This document shows positions 45,969-54,831 of a stretch of DNA of 64,000 nucleotides, in pieces. The stretch lies in NCBI GenBank assembly GCA_020073525.1, contig JAIQFA010000003.1:62001-126000 (forward strand). The letters are read 5' to 3'. Source of the DNA: Terriglobia bacterium. Its GTDB lineage: Bacteria; Acidobacteriota; Terriglobia; Terriglobales; Acidobacteriaceae. Numbering within the stretch: the stretch's first letter is position 1; each line of letters begins with the position of its first letter. Below the pieces are notes generated by a model. That model ran no database searches and was not told the DNA's origin. It worked only from the letters and a program-made list of their open reading frames with translations. A program made the translations under genes and the position numbers.

Positions 45969-46571
45969 TTACGGTGCCGTCGGTTGAGCGTTGCGCAGCG
46001 CCTCCTCCAGCGTCTGGCTGCTGGAGACGGTTTGTTCCACGACGCGCCATCCGTCGTCGTAGCCACGGAAGGCGACGGTCGAGCGGTAACGCACTCCGCC
46101 GTCGTAAAGCGCAGCGCCCACCTGATTGATAGAGGTCCAATGCCAAATAAACTCAACATCGGCAAAGTTCCCCGCCTTGCTGATTCCGGAAACGCTGAGC
46201 AGTTCCCGGCGCGCCACCTGGATTCCGATCGGGCCATTGTCGGGCAACGCGCTCGAAATCAGGGGGCGTATCGTATCAACTCCGAGCGGAGTGAGCACCA
46301 CATCCCAGCAGGGCGGAGGGTCAACGCCAGCAGGACACTTCTGCTCGGTGCCAATGATCCATCCGCGGCGCTGCAAGACCATGAAGTCGGGTGAACTGAA
46401 ATCCTTGTTGGATACGGTGCCGGATCGAAGCCAGAAAACTTGCGGCGCCTTAAACGCGTCAGAGGCCGAAATTAAGTCGGCGGCTAGCCGGCGCGTCAGG
46501 AAATCGCGCGGAGAACAGCCCAACTCCAGACACAACGAGGCCGCCAACAGCAAGGTTTTTGCGGTGCGCAT
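45969..46571 (-). CDS. Probable lipoprotein or exported protein of unknown function
   Basis: A 200-residue protein. An export signal (KTLLLAASLCLELGC) ends at C19 in an imperfect lipobox, so it may be a lipoprotein. The mature part contains RSGTVSNKDFSSPDF, CPAGVDPPPCWDVVLTPLG (paired cysteines could form a disulfide) and VEFIWHWTSINQVGAALYDGGVRYRST. No family recognised. It starts five bases after the AmrS gene on the same strand, so it is probably co-transcribed with it. An ATG at 46571 is preferred over TTG 46574. Confidence 0.65.
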   Translation of the reverse strand: MRTAKTLLLAASLCLELGCSPRDFLTRRLAADLISASDAFKAPQVFWLRSGTVSNKDFSSPDFMVLQRRGWIIGTEQKCPAGVDPPPCWDVVLTPLGVDTIRPLISSALPDNGPIGIQVARRELLSVSGISKAGNFADVEFIWHWTSINQVGAALYDGGVRYRSTVAFRGYDDGWRVVEQTVSSSQTLEEALRNAQPTAP

Positions 46572-46576
46572 CAAGT

Positions 46577-47713
46577 TTATTGTCGTGAGAGGATTTTAAC
46601 CAATTGCGCGCGCCTACGGTGTAGAAAAGGCGAGGCCGAAATCTGGCCATCAAATTTCTTCGACCAGCGGCCTGGGATCGGCGCGTGGCAGGCCGGGCAA
46701 TCTCCCTGCGGAGTCAGGTTGTACTTTTCGATCGAATATCCACAGCGCTGGATCAGCAATTCGCCACAGTGATGGCAATGCGTGTCCTCCAGACCCTCCA
46801 CCTGCCCGGGCAGATTGCCAGCGTAGACGTAGCCCAGTCCAGCGTTACGGCCGATGGCGGCAGCGCGCTGCAGGTCTTCGGGGCGCGTATCGGCGGGCGA
46901 AGTCATCTTGTAGTCCTGGTGAAAGGCGGTCACGTGCCAAGGGATGTCGGGTGAAACGCTGGCCAGAAATGCGGTCAGCTTCCGCAGTTCGTCGTCGCTG
47001 TCGTTGAAGCCGGGAATCAGCAGGGTGACAATCTCCATCCAAATGCCCATCCTGTGCAAACCGCGGATGGTGTCGAGGATCGGCTGCAGGCGTCCGCCGA
47101 GCTTGCGATAGTGACGATCGTCGAAGCTCTTGAGATCCACCTTGTAGAGATCGATCCAGGGATGGAGATACTCGAGCACCTGCGGAGTTCCGTTGCCATT
47201 CGAAACGTACGCGGTGAGCAAGCCTGCATGGCGCGCCTGGCGGAAAACCGCGACCGCCCACTCGCTGGTGATCAGCGGCTCGTTATAAGTGCTCACCACA
47301 ACCTTTGCGCCTTGAGCCAGCGCGTCTTTGATCAGCAGGTCGGGATGGGCTTCGAGGGGCGGTGAGACGGCGTCCGCATCGCGCAGGGCTTGCGACGTGA
47401 CCCAGTTCTGACAATAGGAACAGTGCAGATCGCAGCCCAGCATTCCGAAACTGTAGGCGAGGGCTCCGGGATAGGCATGGAAAAACGGCTTCTTCTCGAT
47501 CGGGTCACACTGCACTCCGGCGACATAGCCGTAGGGAACAAAGAGCGTGCCACCGTGGTTGAACCGAACTTTGCAAACACCCGGCTGGCCCTCGGGAATC
47601 GGGCAGCAGTGGCCGCAGGCATAGCAGCGCACTCGATTGCGATCCAGCTTTTCCCACAGAGCGGGGTCGCCCTCGCAAACGCGCTCATTCAAAATGTCGC
47701 GCAGCGTGGCCAC
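46577..47713 (-). CDS. amrS: AmmeMemoRadiSam system radical SAM enzyme AmrS
   Basis: A 378-residue radical SAM protein. The cluster-binding motif is CDLHCSYC with C94, C98 and C101 (Cx3Cx2C). N-terminal cysteines C30, C33, C36, C37 and C47 (CYACGHCCPIPEGQPGVC) and C-terminal pairs CHHCG and CPAC suggest extra metal sites. Conserved AmrS features include VSTYNEPLITSEWA, YVSNGNGTPQVLEYL and HVTAFHQDYKM. In many genomes AmrS is encoded with AmrA and AmrB; neither is seen here. The substrate is unknown. It starts at ATG 47713 and is followed immediately by the lipoprotein gene. Confidence 0.93.
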   Translation of the reverse strand: MATLRDILNERVCEGDPALWEKLDRNRVRCYACGHCCPIPEGQPGVCKVRFNHGGTLFVPYGYVAGVQCDPIEKKPFFHAYPGALAYSFGMLGCDLHCSYCQNWVTSQALRDADAVSPPLEAHPDLLIKDALAQGAKVVVSTYNEPLITSEWAVAVFRQARHAGLLTAYVSNGNGTPQVLEYLHPWIDLYKVDLKSFDDRHYRKLGGRLQPILDTIRGLHRMGIWMEIVTLLIPGFNDSDDELRKLTAFLASVSPDIPWHVTAFHQDYKMTSPADTRPEDLQRAAAIGRNAGLGYVYAGNLPGQVEGLEDTHCHHCGELLIQRCGYSIEKYNLTPQGDCPACHAPIPGRWSKKFDGQISASPFLHRRRAQLVKILSRQ

Positions 47714-47766
47714 AATCTCATTCTACGACTGTCGGATTGAGTGTGTCTGTGATTTGTGAGGCCGCG

Positions 47767-47813
47767 TGCAGACGGAACTCCGCCTGCGGAGACGCGGCAA
47801 GCCGCGTCTCTAC
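47767..47813. repeat. REP-like element with CTAC end
   Basis: GAGACGCGG-CAAG-CCGCGTCTC hairpin ending in CTAC (47810-47813) preceded by an imperfect hairpin GCAGACGG-AACT-CCGCCTGC. The right module equals the right end of the doublet at 57753-57820. It lies between the AmrS start and the PilZ-GAF-Sel1 gene. Confidence 0.75.
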
Positions 47814-47831
47814 GGGAAATTAGTTGCCACT

Positions 47832-49613
47832 TTAGTTCGCTTCGGATTTCGCGCTTTGGCTATGGGTGTGGATCCAGGCTTCGGCGCGCTGGCGCGCGAC
47901 GGAGACCTGGGCGCGGGTCATTCTGGAAGCCAAGCCTTCGAGTCGAGCTTTGCTGTTCTTGTCACCCCCGGCAAGCGCGATTTCCGACCACATGTAGGCT
48001 TTGGATAAATCTTCAGGAACTCCGCGTCCCGCCCAGTAGTAGGAGCCCATGGCCGACTGAGCAGCAACATTACCTTGTTCGGCAGCAAGTTGGAACCAGA
48101 GCATGGCTTGCGTATCACTCTGCGGAACTCCATCCCCGTCGTGGTACCGCACAGCCATCTGCCATTGTGCGTCTGCATCGCCCCGGTCGGCGAGTCCCTG
48201 CAATTCTGCCAGCGACTTTGGCGGCGCGTTGTGATCCGCCCCGCTTTGGTCTGAAACCGGCGAGGCCGCCTCGGCTCCCTTGACGAGTGACCGCTGCGAC
48301 GCCTGCGATGAGGCCCTCTTCTCGATCATGGGCCCGACCAAGTAGCCGAGGACAACTGCCACCACGGCAAGCACCAAGCCGAGCAGCGCGCGATAGAGCA
48401 ACCGGGACCGCGCTGCGGGCGCAGGCTCGGGGAGCGGCTCTGGAACCTCATTGGCCTCGACTTGCCCCGGGATCTGCCCCGAGACTTGGTCGATGGCGTC
48501 CGGCTCATCTTCCCATAGGGCCTCGCGCGTGGCATGGAGCGAATCCAGTCCCATCGCACCCACCTTAGAAGGCGGAGGCTGCGACACTTCTACTACCGCT
48601 TGGGGGCCGGGCGTCGTTTCGGGTTTGGGCGATTCCACCTGCGCCTTTCCACTATGGGTTTTGGGAATCATTTCGACCAGACGATCCAAAACCCTGGCAT
48701 GAGCGTTTGTGAAACGGTGTGGATGCGGAGAGAAAATCTCCAGCAAGCCGACCACCCTGAAATCGGAGACGATGGGAGAGGCCATGAGCGAGCCTATGCC
48801 CAGTGCGCGACCGACTTCCGGATCGACGCGCGGATCGTTTTCCGTGTCGTCACACGAGACGAGGAGACCGCTGCGAACGCATTCTCCGGAAATGCCCTGT
48901 TGTATGTCCACCGGAGTTCCGAGCGGCGGAGCGGGTTCACCGGCTCGGGCTCGACAAATCATCTTGTCATCCGTGAGAAAGGCCAGGGCGGCGCCACTTG
49001 CCCCAGTGAGGCTCAGGACGCGTTCGGTGACAGACTGCAGCACGGCATCGAAGTCGTCGCCGATCTCGCGAACTTCGCGGCGAACCGTGTCCAACGAAGA
49101 GGGACTTTCGCTTCGATCAGCAATCGTGGTGAGAGTGCTCGGTTGATGGACCGGCAGCGGCTCGGCTAATTCTTCTTCCTCGCGGCGGGAGAGTTGCTCG
49201 GTTCGAGCTTGATGGTTAGAGCAGCCGATCAGCAGGTTGCCAAAGAGCCATTCTTTGAGTACTTGCTTGGCACTCTCGGGCAGCGCGGAAAAACGGATGC
49301 CTCCCCGGCCCGAGTCATCGCTCCAGATCACCTCGCCGGTGCCATGAATGAAGCTTCTGGTTTCCGGCAGATCGAGGCAGAGAGTTACTGCTCGGTTGGT
49401 CTCCAGGCGCTCGCTGGTTTGGACGGCGAAGCCTTCCTCGTGCAGGTCGAGCAATTCGCTCAGGTCCACGACCATGCCGGTCTGCGGGCCATTGAAACTG
49501 GCATAGACCGGGGTATGGAGTTTTTGGCGAACACAGCGGCGTCGTTCTCCGTTGGGAGCCCCTGCAACTGGATCCGGCAATCGGCGAATGCTCCGATCCA
49601 TGGTTGCCACCAT
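47832..49613 (-). CDS. PilZ-GAF-membrane-Sel1 repeat protein
   Basis: A 593-residue protein. Residues ~20-125 are a PilZ-like domain (RRRCVRQKLHTPVYASF; VVDLSE followed by an insertion then EEGFAVQT, so the second c-di-GMP motif is disturbed). Residues ~185-330 are a GAF domain (LTGASGAALAFLTDDK, SCDDTENDPRVDPEVGRALG). A Pro-rich linker and a single membrane helix (LLGLVLAVVAVVLGYLVG) follow. About three Sel1/TPR-type repeats lie at the C-terminus (DADAQWQMAVRYHDGDG, NVAAQSAMGSYYWAGRG), ending in WIHTHSQSAKSEAN. The GAF resembles that of the amidase gene 5 kb away. ATG 49613 is used; ATG 49601 is also possible. Function unknown, c-di-GMP binding uncertain. Confidence 0.85.
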   Translation of the reverse strand: MVATMDRSIRRLPDPVAGAPNGERRRCVRQKLHTPVYASFNGPQTGMVVDLSELLDLHEEGFAVQTSERLETNRAVTLCLDLPETRSFIHGTGEVIWSDDSGRGGIRFSALPESAKQVLKEWLFGNLLIGCSNHQARTEQLSRREEEELAEPLPVHQPSTLTTIADRSESPSSLDTVRREVREIGDDFDAVLQSVTERVLSLTGASGAALAFLTDDKMICRARAGEPAPPLGTPVDIQQGISGECVRSGLLVSCDDTENDPRVDPEVGRALGIGSLMASPIVSDFRVVGLLEIFSPHPHRFTNAHARVLDRLVEMIPKTHSGKAQVESPKPETTPGPQAVVEVSQPPPSKVGAMGLDSLHATREALWEDEPDAIDQVSGQIPGQVEANEVPEPLPEPAPAARSRLLYRALLGLVLAVVAVVLGYLVGPMIEKRASSQASQRSLVKGAEAASPVSDQSGADHNAPPKSLAELQGLADRGDADAQWQMAVRYHDGDGVPQSDTQAMLWFQLAAEQGNVAAQSAMGSYYWAGRGVPEDLSKAYMWSEIALAGGDKNSKARLEGLASRMTRAQVSVARQRAEAWIHTHSQSAKSEAN

Positions 49614-49706
49614 ATTAACTCAGGGATTGTCGGGAAGGGAGCAAGATCAAACAGGGAGGCAAGCTATGGGGTCTTGTTGAACAATCCCTCGAAGTCTTGA
49701 CCGCTG

Positions 49707-51293
49707 CTAGAGGTTGGCGGCCTGAAACGAGGCATCGCCTCGCACGGCCGGCACGAGGACCGCGGGCATGGTTAGAACTCGATCCAGCGCATCTGCCAGG
49801 GTAGCGGGAAATTCCGAAGTCAGGAGGTTGACGTCCAGTTGGAGGTCACGGTGGATATAGATGCGGTAGACCACGAATGAACCGCGGACTTGGTTCGAAG
49901 TTGTCACCAGGTCCAGCGTCAGCTTCCAGGACGGCTGGCTGGAAATCGCCATCATGTGAGGAAACTTGCTCCAGTGAAAGGCGCGTTTGGATTCGCCAGA
50001 ATCCGATTGGTCGCCGTGGAGCGACTTCCATTGCAGTTCGAACGCGTCAAAATCGTTGTTGTCGAAGGCTGCGACGAGCACACTGCGCACTTGATCGAAA
50101 TCGCGGGCCACCTTCAGTTCCTCAATCGCGCGACGTACGGCAAGATTGTTGATCACGATTTGGCGCTGGTCGATAGTGCGTTGCGCCACTCGCCGTAGTT
50201 CGCCGAACTCCAGGTAGTTGAGATGTTGCACCCCCAGCCAGATGCCGGTGCCCACGACCGCCAGCACCAGTCCCAGGGTGCTGCCCGTCGGCCAAAGCAG
50301 GAACAGGCTGAGCATGGCAAATATGGCGGAAACGGCGTAGAGCACGATCACCACTTGGCGGTGTGTAAAGCCCATCTGCAGCAGCTTGTGATGGATATGC
50401 TCGCGATCGGCGGTGAAAACCGGGCGCCCGCTGATCAGTCGCCGCATGATGGAAAGCAAGGTTTCCAGAATCGGCAATCCGAAGGAAACCACCGGGATGG
50501 CGACGGCCACGAACGTCGGCGCCTTCTGCGCTCCTGCCAGAGCCAGCGCGCTGAGCATGAAACCGATGAACAGACTGCCCGAGTCGCCCAAGAAAATTGT
50601 GGCTGGATTGAAGTTGAAGCGAAGAAACCCCAGGATGGCGCCGGCCAGCGTCACGCTCATCAGGGAGCCGAGCCAGGAATGGTTGACCAGCGAGACGATG
50701 AAAAACACCATCGTGGAAAACAAGGCCGAGCCAGCGGCCAAACCATCCAAGCCATCGATCAGATTGAAGGCGTTGGTGACCGCGACCACCCACAACACCG
50801 TGAGGGGCAAACCGACGAACCAAGGCAGAGAGTGGGAGCCGAAGATCAGCGGCAGATCGAGAACGCGCATTCCGCCGGCAAAAAGCATCGCGGCCGCGAT
50901 GGCCTGCACAATAAATTTCACATACGGCCCGGCGCCGTGCAGGTCATCGTAAATGCCAAGACCAAAAATCAGGCAGGCCGGGACATAAATCCGGAGAAGC
51001 GTGGCGGGAGCAAGTCCAGCGACCAGCCGGGGAAATAGAAGGGAGAGCGCCAGCCAGATGCTCAAGCTGACCGAGAAGGCCAGGAAGATCGCGACACCCC
51101 CCAGACGGGGGAGAGAGGCTTGATGAACATGCCGCCCGCCTTGCGGCACAGAAACCCAGCCGCGGCGGGTTGCCAAATCTCGCACTTCACGCGTAGCCAC
51201 AAACGACAGAGCTAGCGAGAACACGAATAACCCAAAAAACAGGATCGTCAAAATCAGAATTCCCTTCCGGCTGAAACACCCGGCCCTTCCCAC
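49707..51293 (-). CDS. WecA/TagO-like polyprenyl-phosphate sugar-1-phosphate transferase with C-terminal extension
   Basis: A 528-residue integral membrane protein (about eleven helices) of the MraY/WecA superfamily that starts polymer synthesis by placing a phosphosugar on undecaprenyl phosphate. Diagnostic motifs are NAFNLIDGLDGLAAG, FLGDSGSLFIGF and the HIHH loop REHIHHKLL. Residues ~355-528 form a cytoplasmic C-terminal extension without a recognised domain (ELKVARDFDQVRSVLVAAF, SSQPSWKLTLDLVTTSNQVRG). GTG 51293 is the furthest start; a later TTG with GGAAGGG upstream is also possible. It is divergent from the export protein gene, with 260 bases between them that should hold both promoters. 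Confidence 0.9.
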   Translation of the reverse strand: MGRAGCFSRKGILILTILFFGLFVFSLALSFVATREVRDLATRRGWVSVPQGGRHVHQASLPRLGGVAIFLAFSVSLSIWLALSLLFPRLVAGLAPATLLRIYVPACLIFGLGIYDDLHGAGPYVKFIVQAIAAAMLFAGGMRVLDLPLIFGSHSLPWFVGLPLTVLWVVAVTNAFNLIDGLDGLAAGSALFSTMVFFIVSLVNHSWLGSLMSVTLAGAILGFLRFNFNPATIFLGDSGSLFIGFMLSALALAGAQKAPTFVAVAIPVVSFGLPILETLLSIMRRLISGRPVFTADREHIHHKLLQMGFTHRQVVIVLYAVSAIFAMLSLFLLWPTGSTLGLVLAVVGTGIWLGVQHLNYLEFGELRRVAQRTIDQRQIVINNLAVRRAIEELKVARDFDQVRSVLVAAFDNNDFDAFELQWKSLHGDQSDSGESKRAFHWSKFPHMMAISSQPSWKLTLDLVTTSNQVRGSFVVYRIYIHRDLQLDVNLLTSEFPATLADALDRVLTMPAVLVPAVRGDASFQAANL

Positions 51294-51553
51294 GGAGCGC
51301 GCAGGGCGGAAGTTTCAGTCAAAGCTTTCCGACGGGGCTTGCCCATGCAGTAGCACCAGTGACGAATCTAATGTTGATTGTGGTGGAATGATACAACTCG
51401 TAGCCGCCACGATCAACTGTCCTGCTGCACTTCCGAGTAACTTTTTGGTTAATTTCTGATACTCGCCAAGGCCGGGAAACAGAGCGTTCTGCGCGGAAGT
51501 TACTAGGCTGCTTGTGTTAAACTCGTCGCACGCGTAAATCCAGGAGTTTTGGT
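51294..51553. promoter_or_regulatory. Divergent promoter region between the initiating transferase and export genes
   Basis: This 260-base gap separates the minus-strand transferase from the plus-strand export protein gene. A TTAAACT box (51517-51523) could be a -10 for the export gene, but its -35 is poor. No other signal was recognised. Confidence 0.35.
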
Positions 51554-52537
51554 ATGTCAGGGTGGAATCGTCGCTTCCTTCTGCGAAGCGTACCTGTGTT
51601 TTTTTTCGGTTTGTGCAGCCTGAATCTTGTGGCCCAGACACCCGCCACGGGGGAGGCGCCAAAGGCCGCGCCCGTGAATGAAACCGTTGCACCCCAGGCA
51701 CGTGGTCCGCTGGCAAATTCCAACGTGAAACTCGGTGTCGGCGATCTGATCGAACTGACCGTGTTCGGAGTGCCTGATCTCTCGACCAAGACTCGCGTCA
51801 GTGGCTCGGGGGATGTCTATCTTCCCCTGATTGATTACGTTCACATCGCCGACCTGACCACCGATGAAGCGCAGGAGTTGATCCAAAAACGCCTGGAGGA
51901 TGGTGGCTTTGTCCGCAGCCCGCACGTTTCCATTTTCGTGAACGAATCCGCCTCGCAAGCCATCACGCTGCTGGGAGAAATCGCTCGCCCTGGAACATAT
52001 CCTGCGATTGGTGAGCGCCGACTGTTCGACTTGATCTCGGCGGCCGGAGGATTGAGTGAAAAGGCGGGCCGCAAAGTGACCATTGAACGTCGCGGCGATC
52101 CGGGCCACCCCCTTGAGCTTCCGGTATCTTCCAATCTGGCAGAAAATACCGACAGCAACGTCGATGTTTTCCCGGGAGACACGATTATTGTTTCTCGTGC
52201 GGGGATCGTTTACGTGGTGGGCGATGTGCAGCGTCCCAGCGGTTTTCTGATTGAGGACAACTCTCTCAGCGTTCTCAAAGCCCTGGCGCTGGCTGGCGGC
52301 GGCACCAAGACCTCTGCGTTAAGCAAAACCAGGATCCTGCGGCAGACGCCGACTGGGGTCCAGGAAATCCATGTCAACCTTAAGAAAGTTCTCTATGCCA
52401 AGGCTCCGGATATGGCGCTTGTGAAAGGCGACGTTTTGTTCATCCCGGGAAGTGCGGGCAAAGTTGCTGCTTATCGTACTGCGGACGCCGCCATGTCCAT
52501 GTCCACCGCCTTGGCAGTGGTCGCGATTCATCCTTAA
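51554..52537 (+). CDS. Polysaccharide export (Wza-type) periplasmic/outer-membrane protein
   Basis: A 327-residue exported protein. The signal peptide is residues 1-27 (RFLLRSVPVFFFGLCSLNLVAQ; no lipobox Cys at cleavage). The Poly_export domain (residues ~55-130, LGVGDLIELTVFGVPDLS, RVSGSGDVYLPLIDYVHI) is followed by an SLBB domain (QAITLLGEIARPGTYPAIG) and a second SLBB-like domain (VYVVGDVQRPSGFLI). It is smaller than E. coli Wza and lacks its C-terminal alpha-helical ring, ending in MSTALAVVAIHP. ATG 51554 follows AGGAGTTTTGGT. It is the only plus-strand gene of the polysaccharide locus. Confidence 0.92.
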   Translation: MSGWNRRFLLRSVPVFFFGLCSLNLVAQTPATGEAPKAAPVNETVAPQARGPLANSNVKLGVGDLIELTVFGVPDLSTKTRVSGSGDVYLPLIDYVHIADLTTDEAQELIQKRLEDGGFVRSPHVSIFVNESASQAITLLGEIARPGTYPAIGERRLFDLISAAGGLSEKAGRKVTIERRGDPGHPLELPVSSNLAENTDSNVDVFPGDTIIVSRAGIVYVVGDVQRPSGFLIEDNSLSVLKALALAGGGTKTSALSKTRILRQTPTGVQEIHVNLKKVLYAKAPDMALVKGDVLFIPGSAGKVAAYRTADAAMSMSTALAVVAIHP

Positions 52538-52594
52538 GGACTGGTGGGGGGCAGGCGCCTCGCGAACTGCCCTGCGGGCGCACATTCCTTTCTC

Positions 52595-53833
52595 TTATGC
52601 GCCCAGCCCTTCCAGCACCGTGATATAGTCGCGCGCCGTTTTCTCGCGAGAAAGTCTGGTGACGATGTATTGTCGCCCGTTGGCTCCCATCCGTTGTCTT
52701 TGTTCGGGATTTCCAGCCAGTTCGACGATCGCTTTTACCAGTGCGCCGCTATTCTCTGGTTCCACAAAAACACCTCCACCCGCCTCTTCCACAATCTGGC
52801 GAGCCTGCCCATCGACCGCAACGATGACCGGTCGCTGGCACGCCATGTATTCGAGGAGTTTTGTGGGAATCACCGTCTTGAACAGGTCGGTCTTTTTCAG
52901 CATGACCAGGCAGAGGTCGGCAGCCGAAACATAAGCGGGAATACCTTCCCGCGGCTGCTGACCAAGGAACTGAATGTTGGTAAGTCCGCGCGTGGCGGCA
53001 AGTTCCACAATCCGCTCCTTCTCGGCCCCTTCCCCAATCAGTAAGAATTTGGCGCTTGGTAATGCGGTCTGCAGTTCTTCGGCGGCAGCAATCAACGTCT
53101 CCAAGCCGTGCGCGTTGCCCATCGTTCCGATGTAGCAAATCAGAAAGCGATCTTCGACTTTCAATTGTTTTCGGACTTCGGCCGCTGCCGGGTCGGGCCG
53201 GAAAAGTTCAGTCTCCACGCCATTCTCGACAATGGAAATCTTGGCCGCGGAAACATTCCAGTAGCGAATCAGATGGTCCTTGAAGGCTGGCGTCACGACA
53301 ACGATGCGATCCGCACGACGGTACAGAAATCCCGCGATAGCGCCGAGCGTGCGATGGAGCAAGGTGCCTTCGCCGCCCGCTCCGACGGCCGCGAGCGATT
53401 CCGGCCAAAGGTCGCGAACTTCGAAAACGAAGGGGACGCGCTTCGAGAACGCCAGCCACCACCCCGCAAGCGCGCACAGCAACTGGGGAGAGGTCGCGAT
53501 CACAACGTCCGGCTTATCCAGAACCAGCCCACTGATTGCTGCCGAGACGCAAAACGACGCGTAATTGCGGATCCTTTCGTGTGCTTTGCGGTTGGGCAAT
53601 GGCCACAGCCACGTGCGAACGACTTGCACCCCATCGACGGTCTCGGTGTAGCGAAGCTGGCGCAATCGCGAGCGCCATTCTTCGGGCACGATACCGGTCG
53701 GATGATTCGGAAACCCGGTCAGGACCGTCACGTCATGCCCCATCCGCGCCCAATGCCGTGACAACTCCGTGGCACGCGCGGCGGGCGCTCCCATTTCAGG
53801 CGGAAAGTATTGTGAGACGTAGAGAATCTTCAC
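52595..53833 (-). CDS. GT4 family glycosyltransferase (WbuB-like)
   Basis: A 412-residue glycosyltransferase of the GT-B fold. It has KILYVSQYFPPEMGAPAARA at the N-terminus, VFEVRDLWPESLAAVGA, VENGVETELFRPDP and the C-terminal EPENSGALVKAIVELAGNP motif with the GT4 glutamate region. This is most like WbuB-type GlcNAc or GalNAc transferases of O-antigen and capsule clusters. GTG 53833 is used as start because the frame to 53932 overlaps the epimerase gene. It ends the long minus-strand polysaccharide run, 17 bases after the epimerase stop. Confidence 0.92.
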   Translation of the reverse strand: MKILYVSQYFPPEMGAPAARATELSRHWARMGHDVTVLTGFPNHPTGIVPEEWRSRLRQLRYTETVDGVQVVRTWLWPLPNRKAHERIRNYASFCVSAAISGLVLDKPDVVIATSPQLLCALAGWWLAFSKRVPFVFEVRDLWPESLAAVGAGGEGTLLHRTLGAIAGFLYRRADRIVVVTPAFKDHLIRYWNVSAAKISIVENGVETELFRPDPAAAEVRKQLKVEDRFLICYIGTMGNAHGLETLIAAAEELQTALPSAKFLLIGEGAEKERIVELAATRGLTNIQFLGQQPREGIPAYVSAADLCLVMLKKTDLFKTVIPTKLLEYMACQRPVIVAVDGQARQIVEEAGGGVFVEPENSGALVKAIVELAGNPEQRQRMGANGRQYIVTRLSREKTARDYITVLEGLGA

Positions 53834-53850
53834 GATCAGTATTCGAACAG

Positions 53851-54831
53851 TCAGTAATGCAACAGTTTGAAAACGCTTTTCTCGACCAGCGCACGGGCCC
53901 GATTGCTGCGACGCTGCGTATAACCGTCCCACCGTTCGGCAATCTCTGCAAAACGAGCGTCGCCCGTCAACCTCGACATCACGCGCAACTGTACGATATG
54001 CAACCGATGATAGAAAGGGCTGGCCAGCATTTTCAGGCGCGTTCCTGACTGCTCATACAGCGACCAGTACCCGGTATCGAATCGCGACAGATTGTGAACC
54101 AGAGTGTCGACTCCGCGATCGAAGATCTTCTTCGCCAAAGGGTCCGCGCATGCCAGCCAGTAGTCGAAAACGCCCCAGAGCGCCCACATGAATCCGTTCA
54201 GAATGTGCGTTGGAGGACTGACGAGATACTCTTCGATCCAGAGGTTTCTCTCCTCATCCTCAAAAAGCACGCCACCCTGGGCAATGGGCCGCGTCAAGGC
54301 GACAAACGCCTTCTCTGCCGCGCGACGGTACTTCTCGTCCCCAGCGCGTGCATGTGCGCGCAAGAGAAGTGAAACGCCCTGTCCCTGCGCGAGCCCCGAA
54401 TACCATGGTGCCTTGAGCGTGTCGCGATAGTCCCAATCAAAGTGATGGTTCCAGACCCACACCCCGCTAACATTCTGTTCGAGGTTTGAGGCGAGCCACT
54501 CGGCGGCTTTGACAGTCTTCTGCCAGCGCGCTTCGTCACCGGTCTCGTAGAAACAGTTGTAGTTCGCCAGGCCCCACTGCGCAATCGCGATCGGGTTGTA
54601 CTGCAGGCCGATCACTCCGTGGTAGTCGAGCATCGGAATGCCGGCAGGATCGTAATGGCCGGCGTAGTCGGCCTTCTCGCGAAACTTCATGTAGTACTCG
54701 CCAAGCCGGTCGACACTAGCCCTCGGATTGAGCTCCGGCACCTCATGCCAGAAGGTCAACTGGCTTCGTCCGGAACCGAGATATGCGCTGAAGATACGCC
54801 GGTAATAATGCCAACGCGTGGAAAGACTCAT
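53851..54831 (-). CDS. D-glucuronyl C5-epimerase C-terminal domain family protein
   Basis: A 326-residue protein matching the catalytic C-terminal domain of heparosan-N-sulfate glucuronate 5-epimerase (GLCE). Matching landmarks are PWYSGLAQGQGVSLLLRAH (residues 142-160), EEYLVSPPTHILNGFMW with E200/E201/Y202, FDTGYWSLYEQ with Y259, and ASPFYHRLHIVQL with Y274/H275. These tyrosines and the acidic residue are the ones used in the GLCE mechanism. There is no signal peptide, so it appears cytoplasmic. The start is MSLSTRWHYY at 54831, overlapping the upstream stop as ATGA. It probably converts glucuronate to iduronate in a lipid-linked glycan; substrate is inferred. Confidence 0.85.
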   Translation of the reverse strand: MSLSTRWHYYRRIFSAYLGSGRSQLTFWHEVPELNPRASVDRLGEYYMKFREKADYAGHYDPAGIPMLDYHGVIGLQYNPIAIAQWGLANYNCFYETGDEARWQKTVKAAEWLASNLEQNVSGVWVWNHHFDWDYRDTLKAPWYSGLAQGQGVSLLLRAHARAGDEKYRRAAEKAFVALTRPIAQGGVLFEDEERNLWIEEYLVSPPTHILNGFMWALWGVFDYWLACADPLAKKIFDRGVDTLVHNLSRFDTGYWSLYEQSGTRLKMLASPFYHRLHIVQLRVMSRLTGDARFAEIAERWDGYTQRRSNRARALVEKSVFKLLHY

